A DNA stretch of 64,000 nucleotides from Hyphomicrobiales bacterium (GCA_900469345.1 UBWZ01000017.1:78085-142084); one strand, 5' to 3'; shown: positions 50,034 through 59,002, counted from the first letter of the stretch. Numbers and translations: made by a program. The notes: generated by a model from the letters alone, not told the origin.

Positions 50034-51542
50034 TCAGTCCCGGTTGATCCAGGCATAGCCGAACACGGCCTTCGTCTGGCCTCCCGTATAAGGATAGGGC
50101 ACCGCCAGGCTGCGAATGTCGAGACCCGTATTCGGTAGACCCCGCGACTGCAAAGCGGCCGCCAGCGGTTCCGGCAGACCGGCGACGGCGTCGCTTGAGG
50201 TCCAGATCACCAGTCCGGCGCTCTGCAGCACCGCTGTCTCGGGTTCGGGGGCTTCCCGGAAGGACGGCAGGATCACCAGCGCGTCCGGTGCGGCAAGTCG
50301 TGCACCGGCTGCAACCGAGGCGTCGCCGGAGAGAATGAAGGCGGGCGCAGGGCGTCCGGGCTCGGCCAGCGCCTCACGGACCGCAGCGGCGGCCGGCAGG
50401 TTCTCCTTGGCGGTGCGCCCGAGCGAAGGCGAAATCATGTTGCCCGCAACAAGATAGAGGATGAAGCCGAAGGCGAGGATGAACACCGGCCAGGCCATCC
50501 TTGCCGTTCCGCGGGCACCGTCGGCGCCGCTGGCGTCGAGTTTCAGGCACAGGTAGAGCGGCAGCAGCATCACGAACGGCGACAGCCATTTCTGGCTGAT
50601 CGTGCTCGCTCCAAGCCCGCCGATGCCGATCAGCCCGACAAACACAAGGCACAGGATCAGCGCCCGGCCGATGACCCGCGTCCAGACGGTGCTGCTCCGC
50701 CAGGCCCGGAAGAGATGGCGCCGGAAGCCGATCAGCGCCGCTGCGAGGATCGGCAGGACGCTGTCGAGCGTTGAGGCGACCAGCATGACGAGGCCGGTCA
50801 GGCGGTCGAACACGGGGTCTCCCGTCGCGTCGTTGCGCATCGAATTGATCGTCCCGGCCGTCGCCGTCTGCAGGTTGTTCAAGACCCACAAGCCATGCGG
50901 CAGGCAGATCAGGGTAGCGACCGCGATCGTGGCGAGGATGCGCCAGTCGAACAGTCGTCGGCGCAGCTCCGCCTCGGGCAGGATCGCAACGATCGCCGCC
51001 AGCGGCACGAGCACGAAGTTGTACTTGGAGATGCAGCCGAGCCCGACCGCAACTCCGGTAAGCAGGTAGGCTCCAAGGCTCGGCCGGGTCAGCGCCAGCA
51101 GGAAGGCGTAGAGGAAGAACGACACCGCGAACATGGTCGCGACCGCGTGGGTAAGGTCGCGCTGCGCCAGCACCGAGATCGAGGGCAGGGCGATCAGCGC
51201 CAGCATCGACGCGAACGACAGGGCGCGATCCCGGATCACCAGTCGCGCCGCCAGCCCGTAGAACAGGCAGCACAGGAACAGCAGTCCGTTCTTGAGGATC
51301 GACAGCGCGAAGATGGTCGGGCCGAAGAGATGCACCAGGCCGTATTGCAGCCAGTTGAAGAGGGGGGGCTGGCGCCCGTAGCCGAGCAGCAGGAACTGCG
51401 ACAGCAGCAGCTGCTCCGCCTCATCCGTCTGCACGCCCTCCGAGCGAAGGACGCGAACCGAGACGGCAATCACGTAATAGGCCGCAATCAGCCAGAGCAG
51501 CAGCTCCGGCCTGCGGGCGAGCGCTTCATGGATGCGCCGCAT
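50034..51542 (-). CDS. GT83-type lipid-linked sugar transferase, copy 2
   Basis: A 502-residue paralogue of the next gene downstream, with the same N-terminal pattern (TDEAEQLLLSQFLLLGYG, then RQPPLFNWL) and about 12 membrane segments followed by a periplasmic domain. Its start overlaps the end of the GT2 gene by 17 nt and its stop is 4 nt before the next start, so the three genes are one operon. The pair suggests two related sugars or positions on the lipopolysaccharide. Exact acceptors are unknown. Confidence 0.82.
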   Translation of the reverse strand: MRRIHEALARRPELLLWLIAAYYVIAVSVRVLRSEGVQTDEAEQLLLSQFLLLGYGRQPPLFNWLQYGLVHLFGPTIFALSILKNGLLFLCCLFYGLAARLVIRDRALSFASMLALIALPSISVLAQRDLTHAVATMFAVSFFLYAFLLALTRPSLGAYLLTGVAVGLGCISKYNFVLVPLAAIVAILPEAELRRRLFDWRILATIAVATLICLPHGLWVLNNLQTATAGTINSMRNDATGDPVFDRLTGLVMLVASTLDSVLPILAAALIGFRRHLFRAWRSSTVWTRVIGRALILCLVFVGLIGIGGLGASTISQKWLSPFVMLLPLYLCLKLDASGADGARGTARMAWPVFILAFGFILYLVAGNMISPSLGRTAKENLPAAAAVREALAEPGRPAPAFILSGDASVAAGARLAAPDALVILPSFREAPEPETAVLQSAGLVIWTSSDAVAGLPEPLAAALQSRGLPNTGLDIRSLAVPYPYTGGQTKAVFGYAWINRD

Positions 51543-52548
51543 CGCCCGCGTACACTTCCCTGACGATGTAGCTGACGGCGCTGTCCTCGCGGTAGTAGGT
51601 CCGCGCGATCATTTCCGCCAGGATGCCGGTGGTGATCATCTGCACGGCAGACAGGAACAGCATGACGCCGATCATGAACAGCGGTCGCGTGCCGATGTCG
51701 TTGCCCATGATGAACTTGTCGACGAACAGATATGCAAGGATCAGCGCGGAGACAGCACCAAGTCCAAGCCCGAGCGAACCGAAGAAATGTCCCGGCCGCG
51801 CCTTGAAGCGCATGAAGAACATCACCGACAGAAGGTCGAGGATGACGCGGAAGGTGCGCGAGATCCCGTATTTGGAAACGCCGTGCTGGCGCGCATGGTG
51901 GGTGACCGGCATTTCGCCGATCCGCGAGCTCGGCACCACGCCGGCAACCCAGGCCGGAATGAAGCGGTGCATCTCGCCCATCAGCTTGACCTGCTTGATG
52001 ATCGAGCTGCGGTAGATTTTCAGCGAGCAGCCGTAGTCGTGCAGCCGCACGCCGGTGATGCGGCCGATCAGCCGGTTGGCGATGAAGGACGGGATCTTGC
52101 GCAGCACAAGGCCGTCCTTGCGGTTCTTGCGCCAGCCGACGAGAAGGTCCAGTTCGCGGCGCTCCAGCTCCGCGACCATGCCGGGAATGTCCTTGGGGTC
52201 GTTCTGCAGGTCGCCGTCGAGCGTGGCGATCAACCGGCCCTGCGCCTGGGTGATGCCCGCCTGCATGGCCGCCGTCTGGCCGAAATTGCGCTGCAGGGCG
52301 ACGATCTTCAGGTCGAGGCCCGGTCGGGTGAGCGCGCTGCGGGCGGTAACCACGGTCGCATCCGTGCTGCCGTCGTCGACGAGGATCAGCTCCCAGCGAG
52401 GCGCATAGCCGGTCATGGCCGCGACGATCCGGTCGATCAGCGGGGCGACGCTTTCTTCCTCGTTGAAGAGCGGCACGACAAGCGACAGCTCGATGGGCTC
52501 GGCCGTCGTCTCGATGCGGCTGCTGACAGACTCAGCTGTTGTACGCAC
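51526..52548 (-). CDS. Polyprenyl-phosphate sugar synthase, GT2 (ArnC/DPM1-like)
   Basis: A 340-residue glycosyltransferase family 2 protein with an N-terminal GT-A domain (LVVPLFNEEESVAPLIDR, then ILVDDGSTD and DGDLQND) and two C-terminal membrane helices (about 240-310). This is the form of enzymes that make undecaprenyl- or dodecaprenyl-phosphate sugars in the cytoplasm. The start is GTG with GGAG about 9 nt upstream. It is first in the operon with the two GT83 genes, which should use its product as donor after flipping. Confidence 0.88.
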   Translation of the reverse strand: MRTTAESVSSRIETTAEPIELSLVVPLFNEEESVAPLIDRIVAAMTGYAPRWELILVDDGSTDATVVTARSALTRPGLDLKIVALQRNFGQTAAMQAGITQAQGRLIATLDGDLQNDPKDIPGMVAELERRELDLLVGWRKNRKDGLVLRKIPSFIANRLIGRITGVRLHDYGCSLKIYRSSIIKQVKLMGEMHRFIPAWVAGVVPSSRIGEMPVTHHARQHGVSKYGISRTFRVILDLLSVMFFMRFKARPGHFFGSLGLGLGAVSALILAYLFVDKFIMGNDIGTRPLFMIGVMLFLSAVQMITTGILAEMIARTYYREDSAVSYIVREVYAGDAAHP

Positions 52549-52631
52549 CTTGCGTTTCTCCTAAACCACGGGCTTCAACGGCGGCCGTCACGGCTGCGGA
52601 ACCCGATTTTTCACATGGGGCCACCTACTAT

Positions 52632-53594
52632 ATGAAGAATTCCCCGGTTGCCAGCCGCCCCGCATGGATAATTCGCAACGCCATGACGCTGGCGACCGTG
52701 GCGATCATCCTGCTCTACGCGGCATTCATCCAGTGGGTGTGGGGCTGGCAAACGGTAATTTTGCTGTGGTCGGCGGCCGGCTGGGGATCGGCGGCGCTGG
52801 CCATGCTGCTCCTGCTCGCCACCTATGTCCTTCGCACATGGCGCATCTATGATTACTTCCCGCGCGAGACGGGGGGGCATTTCGGCACCCTGCTGCGGCT
52901 CGTGCAGGTCCATAACCTGCTCAACATCATGCTGCCCTTCCGCACCGGCGAAGCCAGCTTTCCGTTGCTGATGAAGCGCGAGTTCAACCTGCCGATCGCG
53001 CGCGGCACGGCGGCGCTGTTCGTGATGCGCTTGTTCGACCTGCATGCGCTGCTGGCAGCCGCCGGCACGGGGCTCGCTCTGCAAAATGGGCGCGCCTGGG
53101 CCTGGGCGCTGTGGCTCGCCTTTCTGCTGCTGCCGGCGCTCGCCTTTGCCGTTCACCGGCCGGCGCTGGCGCTGCTGCGCAAACTGGTCGGTGGCAAGGC
53201 ACGCCTGATCCTCGACGAGGTGGAGGCGGGCCTGCCGGCCGGCGTTCCCGCTTTCCTGCGCGCCTGGGCCGCCACGCTGATCAACTGGTTCACCAAGATC
53301 GCCGTGCTCGCCTGGGTGCTCGGCCTTCTCGGCCACCTGCCGGTCGCCGCGAGCTTCGGTGGCGCGCTCGGCGGCGAGCTCTCCTCCGTGCTGCCCGTCC
53401 ACGCACCGGCAGGCGTTGGCACCTATCCGGCCGGCATCACGGCGGGAGCGCTCGCCTTCGGCGCCGATGCCGCCAAGCCCATGCTGGAGGAACTCGGTCA
53501 GGCCGCCGTCAACACCCACCTCCTGGTGATCGTGTCTTCGCTGGTCGGCACCGCGCTGTCGCTGTTTGCCGCACGGGGAAAGATGCGCGCCTGA
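52632..53594 (+). CDS. Multi-pass membrane protein, lysylphosphatidylglycerol-synthase-flippase-like
   Basis: A 320-residue integral membrane protein with about seven to eight hydrophobic helices and the family-like motif NLLNIMLPFRTGEASFPLLM, resembling the AglD/UPF0104 flippase-like group. It is divergent from the GT2/GT83 operon with an 83-bp gap, so it might move or support the lipid-linked sugar made by the GT2. ATG at 52632 begins the hydrophobic part. The function is inference from context. Confidence 0.75.
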   Translation: MKNSPVASRPAWIIRNAMTLATVAIILLYAAFIQWVWGWQTVILLWSAAGWGSAALAMLLLLATYVLRTWRIYDYFPRETGGHFGTLLRLVQVHNLLNIMLPFRTGEASFPLLMKREFNLPIARGTAALFVMRLFDLHALLAAAGTGLALQNGRAWAWALWLAFLLLPALAFAVHRPALALLRKLVGGKARLILDEVEAGLPAGVPAFLRAWAATLINWFTKIAVLAWVLGLLGHLPVAASFGGALGGELSSVLPVHAPAGVGTYPAGITAGALAFGADAAKPMLEELGQAAVNTHLLVIVSSLVGTALSLFAARGKMRA

Positions 53595-53984
53595 TCAGGC
53601 GAACTGCAGCCCGAGATGCTCGGCCATCGGCAGGTAATCCTTGTCGGAATGCAGCAGTGAATAGCTGTTCTCGATGCAGTAGGTGCCGATGATGAGATCG
53701 GCAGTCTTGCTCATCGTTTTTCCGCGGGCTCTTAGCAGCCTGTAGTTTCTGGCGGCTTTGACGGCGAGGTCGGGGGAGAGCAATGGTACCGGCTCGAATA
53801 GCTGCATGCGTTTTCTGATATTTTCGGCATGCTGGTCGTTCTGAGCGCCTTGCAGGACTTCCAGCAGCACGAGGTCGCCGAGAACGACGTCCTGCAGGTT
53901 TTCGAGCTCATAGAATTTCGTGGTCTGCGGAGGTGAGACACCGCGTAGGACAGCAATCCAGACGGAGCTATCGACAACGATTAT
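53595..53984 (-). pseudogene. vapC: VapC-type PIN toxin with lost ATG start
   Basis: The reading frame codes for a complete 129-residue PIN domain with Asp5 (VVDSSVWIA), Glu42 (LVLLEVLQG), Asp96 (KTADLIIGT) and Asp114/Asp116. However, between the upstream in-frame TGA and the domain there is no ATG, GTG or TTG; the first usable codon in the right place is ATA (53984), then ATC (53981). The next standard start, GTG at 53870, would remove Asp5 and about 38 residues. The sister pair at 34001-34004 has ATGA here; this one has ATAA. It may be a start-codon-loss pseudogene or be weakly expressed from ATA/ATC. Confidence 0.75.
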
Positions 53985-54217
53985 TCCGCAACGTCTTGAT
54001 GATCAGGTTCGATCATCTCGGCAATCCGACCTTCACGTAAGGCGTCCAGGTCACCGTACCAACCGAGACCCTTCAACTCTTGAAGTGCCTTTTTCCGGCT
54101 GTGGTGGCCGACAAAGTCCCGCAAGGCTTGATCGACAGCTGCTTTCTTGGTCGTCAACCCGCCAAGCTCCATGGCTTGCGCGATCAACTCGTCATCCAGA
54201 TCGATGTTTGTTCGCAT
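53981..54217 (-). CDS. vapB: VapB-type antitoxin of the damaged vapC
   Basis: A 78-residue antitoxin starting MRTNIDLDDELIAQAMELGG (VapB type with a predicted ribbon-helix-helix N-terminus) and a charged C-terminal tail with LQELKGLGW and LREGRIAEMI. The ATG at 54217 has GAGG 7 nt upstream; the ATG at 54229 has none. Its stop is TAA, and the coupled vapC ATG is missing as a result of that A. It is preceded 30 bp upstream by a second antitoxin gene of the same type. Confidence 0.85.
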   Translation of the reverse strand: MRTNIDLDDELIAQAMELGGLTTKKAAVDQALRDFVGHHSRKKALQELKGLGWYGDLDALREGRIAEMIEPDHQDVAE

Positions 54218-54246
54218 GGTCAGCCTCATTTGTGGAACGCCGTCTC

Positions 54247-54519
54247 TTAGATGCGTCCCTCACGCATGAGCACCTCGGAGGGCGTATGGGTACGGTCGGC
54301 GGTCAAGGCCCGGAAGTCGGCTGCGAGGGCCTCGAAGGTCGGGCGGCTGTGATGCGGACCGTCCCAGCCAAGCCCTTGAAGCTCGTCCAGGGCCCGGCGC
54401 TGACGCTCGTTCGTCACAAGGCGGCGCAGGATGTCCTCCGCCGTTGCATCCTCCGGCAGACCGGTGATTTCGCGGGCCTCGTGCAGCAGATTGTCATCGA
54501 TGGTCAGGGATGCGCGCAT
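54247..54519 (-). CDS. Second VapB-type antitoxin, without its own toxin
   Basis: A 90-residue protein starting MRASLTIDDNLLHEAREITG, with LDELQGLGWDG and a C-terminal MREGRI that match LQELKGLGW and LREGRI in the next vapB. ATG at 54519 follows AGGA. No PIN gene is attached: the next gene downstream is the other antitoxin. It is either an orphan antitoxin that protects against other VapC toxins or the remnant of a tandem vapBC duplication. Confidence 0.78.
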   Translation of the reverse strand: MRASLTIDDNLLHEAREITGLPEDATAEDILRRLVTNERQRRALDELQGLGWDGPHHSRPTFEALAADFRALTADRTHTPSEVLMREGRI

Positions 54520-54563
54520 GGGATCCTCCACTTGCGCGACCCTAGCCCAAACCGATCAGATTG

Positions 54564-56066
54564 TCACTGGAACGCCGTCTCGTAGAAGCTTCGGAGCTTG
54601 CGAGAATGCAGCGTTTCCACCGGCATGGCGGCAAGCTTCTGCACCGCGCGGATGCCGATCTGCAGATGCTGGCTGACCTGCGTCCTATAGAAGGCGGTCG
54701 CCATCCCCGGCAGCTTCAGCTCGCCGTGCAGCGGCCGGTCGGAAACGCAAAGCAGCGTGCCGTAGGGAACGCGGAAGCGGAAGCCGTTGGCGGCGATCGT
54801 CGCCGATTCCATGTCCAGCGCGATGGCGCGCGATTGCGACAGCCGCTTCACCGGTCCGCGCTGGTCGCGCAGTTCCCAGTTGCGGTTGTCGATCGTGGCA
54901 ACCGTGCCGGTGCGCATGATCCGCTTCAGCTCAAAACCTTCGTAGCCGGTCACTTCCTCCACGGCACTTTCCAGCGCCTGCTGCACTTCGGCGAGCGCCG
55001 GGATGGGGATCCACACCGGCAGGTCGTCGTCCAGCACGTGGTCTTCGCGCACATAGGCATGCGCCAGCACGTAGTCGCCGAGCCGCTGGCTGTTGCGCAG
55101 GCCGGCGCAGTGACCGACCATCAGCCAGGCGTGCGGTCGCAGCACGGCGACATGGTCGGTGATCGTCTTGGCATTGGAAGGGCCGACGCCGATGTTCACG
55201 AGTGTAATGCCGCAGTGGTCGTCCTTCTTGAGGTGATAGGCGGGCATCTGCGGCATCCGCATCGCGCCAGTTGTCTCCGGCCGGTCCTTGCCGGCCAGCG
55301 TCTCGATATTGCCCGGCTCCACGAAGGCGCTATAGCCGTCGCCGCCCTCGGCCATCAGCTTGCGTGCCCAGGCGGAAAACTCGTCGATGTAGAACTGGTA
55401 GTTGGTAAACAGCACGAAGTTCTGGAAGTGCTCCGCGCCGGTCGCCGTATAATGGCTGAGACGCGCCAGCGAATAGTCGATGCGCTGCGCGGTAAACGGA
55501 GCGAGGGGCGCCGGCTGCCCCGGCAGAGCCTCGTATTCGCCGTTGGCGATCAGATCGTCCGTGTTGTTGAGGTCCGGCGTGTCGAACAGGTCGCGCATCG
55601 GAATGTCGGCGAGTACGCTGCTGCCATAGGCCTCGACGTTGGCCCCCTCGCCAAACGCAAAATGCAACGGGATCGGCGTTGCCGATTCAGACACGGTGAT
55701 CGGCACGCCGTGGTTGCGCATCAGAAGGTCGAGCTGTTCGATCAGGTAGTCGCGGAACAGCGTCGGCCGCGTGATCGTCGTGGTGTAGATGCCGGGCGCC
55801 GTCACGTGACCGTAGGACAGGCGCGAGTCGGCATGGCCGAAGGACGTCGTCTCGATGCTCACTTGCGGGTAGCAGGCGCGGTAGCGTCCGGTGACGGCAG
55901 CGCCCTTGGCCAACTCGCCGAAAGCGTCGATGAGGAACTGCGTGTTCCGCTCGTAAAGCGCCGTCAAAGCATCGACCGCTTCCACCGCATCGTGGAAGGC
56001 CTGCGGCGGTGCCGGGCTGGGGCTGATGAAGGAAAGCGGCGAAAGGGATGAGATTCGTGTGTTCAT
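54564..56066 (-). CDS. amn: AMP nucleosidase
   Basis: A 500-residue enzyme that hydrolyses AMP to adenine and ribose-5-phosphate, tuning adenylate pools. The N-terminal half is the Amn-specific domain and the C-terminal half is the nucleoside phosphorylase-like domain with LDMESATIAANGFRF and LLCVSDRPLHGE, as in E. coli Amn (484). ATG at 56066 is preferred because the Amn-specific part begins soon after. The gene stands alone. Confidence 0.93.
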   Translation of the reverse strand: MNTRISSLSPLSFISPSPAPPQAFHDAVEAVDALTALYERNTQFLIDAFGELAKGAAVTGRYRACYPQVSIETTSFGHADSRLSYGHVTAPGIYTTTITRPTLFRDYLIEQLDLLMRNHGVPITVSESATPIPLHFAFGEGANVEAYGSSVLADIPMRDLFDTPDLNNTDDLIANGEYEALPGQPAPLAPFTAQRIDYSLARLSHYTATGAEHFQNFVLFTNYQFYIDEFSAWARKLMAEGGDGYSAFVEPGNIETLAGKDRPETTGAMRMPQMPAYHLKKDDHCGITLVNIGVGPSNAKTITDHVAVLRPHAWLMVGHCAGLRNSQRLGDYVLAHAYVREDHVLDDDLPVWIPIPALAEVQQALESAVEEVTGYEGFELKRIMRTGTVATIDNRNWELRDQRGPVKRLSQSRAIALDMESATIAANGFRFRVPYGTLLCVSDRPLHGELKLPGMATAFYRTQVSQHLQIGIRAVQKLAAMPVETLHSRKLRSFYETAFQ

Positions 56067-56131
56067 GGGCCATTATAGACCGAACTCGTTGACAATCAAA
56101 CGACGCCCGGGCCACGCGACCCCAGCTTCGA

Positions 56132-56302
56132 TCAGAGCCAGCTATTGCATCCCCGGCCGGACGCATCGGTGCAAAAAGGAGAGTTTGTCCCCGCAACCGT
56201 CCGTCCGCCCGGAGCGGGGTGACGGTTCAGGGCTGCGAACATGATGGCGAAATTGATCATCATCAGGGTGATGATCGTCAGACGTAGCGCGGTCCTGTGC
56301 AT
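56132..56302 (-). CDS. Small single-membrane-helix protein, 56 residues
   Basis: Below usual ORF cut-offs. ATG at 56302 follows the strong ribosome site GAGGGGGGA. The product MHRTALRLTIITLMMINFAI continues with MFAALNRHP, so a hydrophobic helix (about 7-25) is followed by a polar tail with two Cys (SPFCTD and RGCNSWL). It is co-directional with and downstream of the DUF2147 gene but the 120-bp gap leaves operon status open. No homologue is recognised. Confidence 0.42.
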   Translation of the reverse strand: MHRTALRLTIITLMMINFAIMFAALNRHPAPGGRTVAGTNSPFCTDASGRGCNSWL

Positions 56303-56424
56303 GCCCCGTGTCCCCCCTCGAAATAGCCCAGTAGAGAAAGGGTATCAGCGCCGGCTGAACCGACGCTGATAAGCCGCTTCACCTCCGGTTCATGTCCGGA
56401 AGTAGGCAAGGCCGTGCCGGTCGC

Positions 56425-56763
56425 TCAGAGCTTCGACCAGGTCTGCGACTTGCAAAGGATCTTCATCACGCAGCCCTTCATCTTGAGCGCGTTTCCCGAT
56501 ACCGAGGCGGACCCTGCATAGGTCTTGTCGTTGGCCGGGTCAGTGATCTCGCCGGAATATTCGCCGTCGCTCCCGGACATCGAGCCGATCTGCTTGCCGG
56601 AATGCTTCCCGGTCTTCAGCGTGACACAGAAAGCACCGCCGCATTTGGCGATCTGGGCCGTCTCGCCGCTCGCCGTCTTCCAGTTGCCTTCGATCGGCTC
56701 TGCCGCGCCCGCCTGCACCGCAATGAGCGCCATGGCCGCAACCAGTCCCGCCAGTCTCTTCAT
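56425..56763 (-). CDS. DUF2147 domain secreted protein
   Basis: A 112-residue protein with a signal peptide (MKRLAGLVAAMALIAVQAGA) and a short lipocalin-like DUF2147 domain (GNWKTASGETAQI, then DPANDKTYAGSASVSG and MKGCVMKILCKSQTW). ATG at 56763 has GGAGGAG upstream; the frame is open upstream but without a signal. DUF2147 proteins are periplasmic or secreted proteins of unclear function in many Rhizobiales. Confidence 0.85.
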   Translation of the reverse strand: MKRLAGLVAAMALIAVQAGAAEPIEGNWKTASGETAQIAKCGGAFCVTLKTGKHSGKQIGSMSGSDGEYSGEITDPANDKTYAGSASVSGNALKMKGCVMKILCKSQTWSKL

Positions 56764-57289
56764 TCCGCATCTCCTCCTGTCATGCCGCCGGTGCCACGTG
56801 CTGGGCCACCGGCCGATCCTCCTCAGATCCACGCGAGAATATCTTACCCGCACGTAAAGGTAAACTCTGGCGCCCGGTCTTCCACAGCCGGGGCAGGGTG
56901 TCGCGCGCCGGCCGGGAGCGGCGATGCGGCACCGCGTTTGCGGTCGTCGGCGGGCTGAAGATAACGGTCTCTCGAAATGCCGAGCGTTTTCGTGGTTAGA
57001 AAACAGTGAAGATCGGCGCGTAAAATCTTCGTAAAAATTGAGCCGATTGCCTTGGAATGCAGGCACCCTGATGTTTAACGAAAACACAAGTTTACGAACT
57101 ATTTGAACTTTGTTTTCAGCAAGTTAATCATGCTTTTTAGGCGTCTCTTGGAAACTTTGGAGCATAGTGGGTTCATCAAACGAGCGGGAACCCGCCGGCC
57201 GGAAAGATCAAAAAGCCGCTTCAAGACGGTGATCGGAAGGCGAGATAACAGGGCAGAAAACCAAAGTCTTCGAACAGGGATCAAAACCG
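56764..57289. other. Gene-free region before the Sel1-repeat gene
   Basis: About 526 bp with no convincing gene. The part 56960-57130 is AT-rich and rich in TTAA and GTAAA words, probably the promoter region of the Sel1 gene on the plus strand. Open frames crossing it lack ribosome sites and family features. Confidence 0.4.
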
Positions 57290-57556
57290 ATGGCACGCTT
57301 TGAAATCAACTCTTCCGATACGGCCACCATGGGTGGCGAGACCCGCGCCGACACGTTCTGCGACATGGGCCTGATGTATGCGACGGGCCGCGGCTGCGCC
57401 GTCGATCTCGTCTCCGCTCACAAATGGCTCAACATCGCCGCTATCAAGGGCTCCGACCGCGCCGCGGAATTGCGCGCCGATCTCGCCCAGACGATGACCA
57501 AGATGCAGCTCGCCGAAGCTCTGCGCGCCGCCCGCGAATGGATGACGATGCATTGA
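57290..57556 (+). CDS. Small Sel1-like repeat protein
   Basis: An 88-residue protein with one to two Sel1/TPR-like repeats (CDMGLMYATGRGCAVDLVSA then HKWLNIAAIKGSDRAAEL). It has no signal peptide or membrane helix, so it is cytosolic. Short Sel1 proteins of this form are common in Rhizobiaceae; they probably mediate protein contacts. Start ATG at 57290 follows a GGGATC site. Confidence 0.8.
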   Translation: MARFEINSSDTATMGGETRADTFCDMGLMYATGRGCAVDLVSAHKWLNIAAIKGSDRAAELRADLAQTMTKMQLAEALRAAREWMTMH

Positions 57557-57710
57557 TCCGCACTCGGCGGGATGAAGACCGCGTCCTTGCGGCGCACGGC
57601 AACAACAACACCAGAGGGCAAGGCACAGGCCACGCACGGCTTGCGCCGGACTATCGGGTCGCGACCGGCAGGAACAAGGCCGGCGCGGCCCCTTTCTTTT
57701 GTGCGGATGT

Positions 57711-58823
57711 CTAGCCGAGGCTTTTCAGCACCTGCGGCAGCGCCTCCTCCAGAAGCGCCATGTCGCGCTCGGGACCAGTGCTCACCCGGATGCAGCGATT
57801 GAGCGGTGCTACGCCCGGCATGCGGATGAACACGCCATGCTCCATCAGGCCGTCGACGATCGCGCGGGCATAGGTCCCGTCACGGCCGCAGTCGATCGCC
57901 ACGAAGTTGGTAGCCGAGGCAAGCGCCTGCAGGCCGTTGGCCGCGGCAATGCCGCCGATCCGCTCCCGCGACGCTCTGATCCGTGCCACGACCTCGGCCA
58001 GATAGTCCTGATCCTTGAGGGCCGCCAGCGCGGCCGCGACGCCGACGCGGTTCATGCCGAAGTGGTTGCGGATCTTGTCGAAGGCCTGCGCATTGTCCGG
58101 CGTCGAAATCACGTAGCCGACGCGCGACCCGGCAAGCCCGTAGGCCTTGGAGAAGGTGCGGGTGCGCATCACGTTGGGCTGCTCGATCAGCGCCTGCAGA
58201 TCCGGCATGGCGCCTGAAGGTCCCGTCTCGCAATAGGCTTCGTCGAGGATGAAGAGACAGGTCTCGGGCAGGGCGCGGGCAAAGTCCACGATGCTTTCGG
58301 CATCCCACCAGCTTCCCATTGGATTGTCCGGATTGGCGAAGTAGACGAGCGGCGCGTTCTCGCGGCGCACGCAGTCGAGCAGCGCCGACAGATCTTCCCG
58401 ATCATTGGCGTAGGGCACGGTGACCAGACGCCCGCCATGCCCGACCACGTGGAAGTTGAAGGTGGGGTAGGCGCCGAGCGAACTGACGACCGGCATGCCG
58501 GGCTCGATGACGAGGCGCACGATCTGTCCGAGCAGCCCGTCAATGCCTTCGCCAATAGCGATGTTCTCCGCCCGGCAGCCGAGATGCGCGGCGAGCCCCT
58601 GTTTCAGCGCGAAGTTTTCCGGATCCGCGTATTTCCATGTCTCGCCGGCCGCCGCAGCCATGGCGGCGATGACCGACGGGGCGGGCCCAAAGCCGCTCTC
58701 GTTGGCGCCGATCCGCGCTTTCACCGCTAGACCGCGATTGCGCTCGATCGCTTCTGGTCCCACGAAGGGAACGGTGGCGGGCAGGGTTTTGACGAGCGGG
58801 GTAAAGCGCGAGAATGCAGGCAT
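57711..58823 (-). CDS. PLP aminotransferase, histidinol-phosphate aminotransferase-like
   Basis: A 370-residue class I/II aminotransferase close to HisC. Features are ANESGFGPAPSVIAAM, VYFANPDNPMGSW, LFILDEAYCE and the PLP lysine Lys226 in RTFSKAYGLAGSRVGY. ATG at 58823 is preferred over the upstream 58895 because the fold begins there. It may serve histidine synthesis or another aromatic amino acid; no his genes are near. Confidence 0.82.
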   Translation of the reverse strand: MPAFSRFTPLVKTLPATVPFVGPEAIERNRGLAVKARIGANESGFGPAPSVIAAMAAAAGETWKYADPENFALKQGLAAHLGCRAENIAIGEGIDGLLGQIVRLVIEPGMPVVSSLGAYPTFNFHVVGHGGRLVTVPYANDREDLSALLDCVRRENAPLVYFANPDNPMGSWWDAESIVDFARALPETCLFILDEAYCETGPSGAMPDLQALIEQPNVMRTRTFSKAYGLAGSRVGYVISTPDNAQAFDKIRNHFGMNRVGVAAALAALKDQDYLAEVVARIRASRERIGGIAAANGLQALASATNFVAIDCGRDGTYARAIVDGLMEHGVFIRMPGVAPLNRCIRVSTGPERDMALLEEALPQVLKSLG

Positions 58824-59002
58824 GATCCGGTCCGTGTGTGATGAGCGGCACACAATAAGAACAGGTCGGCGCGGCGCAAGGGCGGCCCGGCCCAATTATC
58901 GATCGCCATCCGGAATGTTTTGCTCGCGCAGGGCTCGCCGTCTGCGCGGCACTGGCGTGCCTGCGGCAAGGCGGAAGACGCCGGCTTGGCCGCGCCGTTC
59001 GC

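Noticed and set aside
57103..57303. A 66-codon plus-strand frame before the Sel1 gene
   Set aside because: It overlaps the Sel1 start, has no ribosome site and looks like promoter-region sequence.
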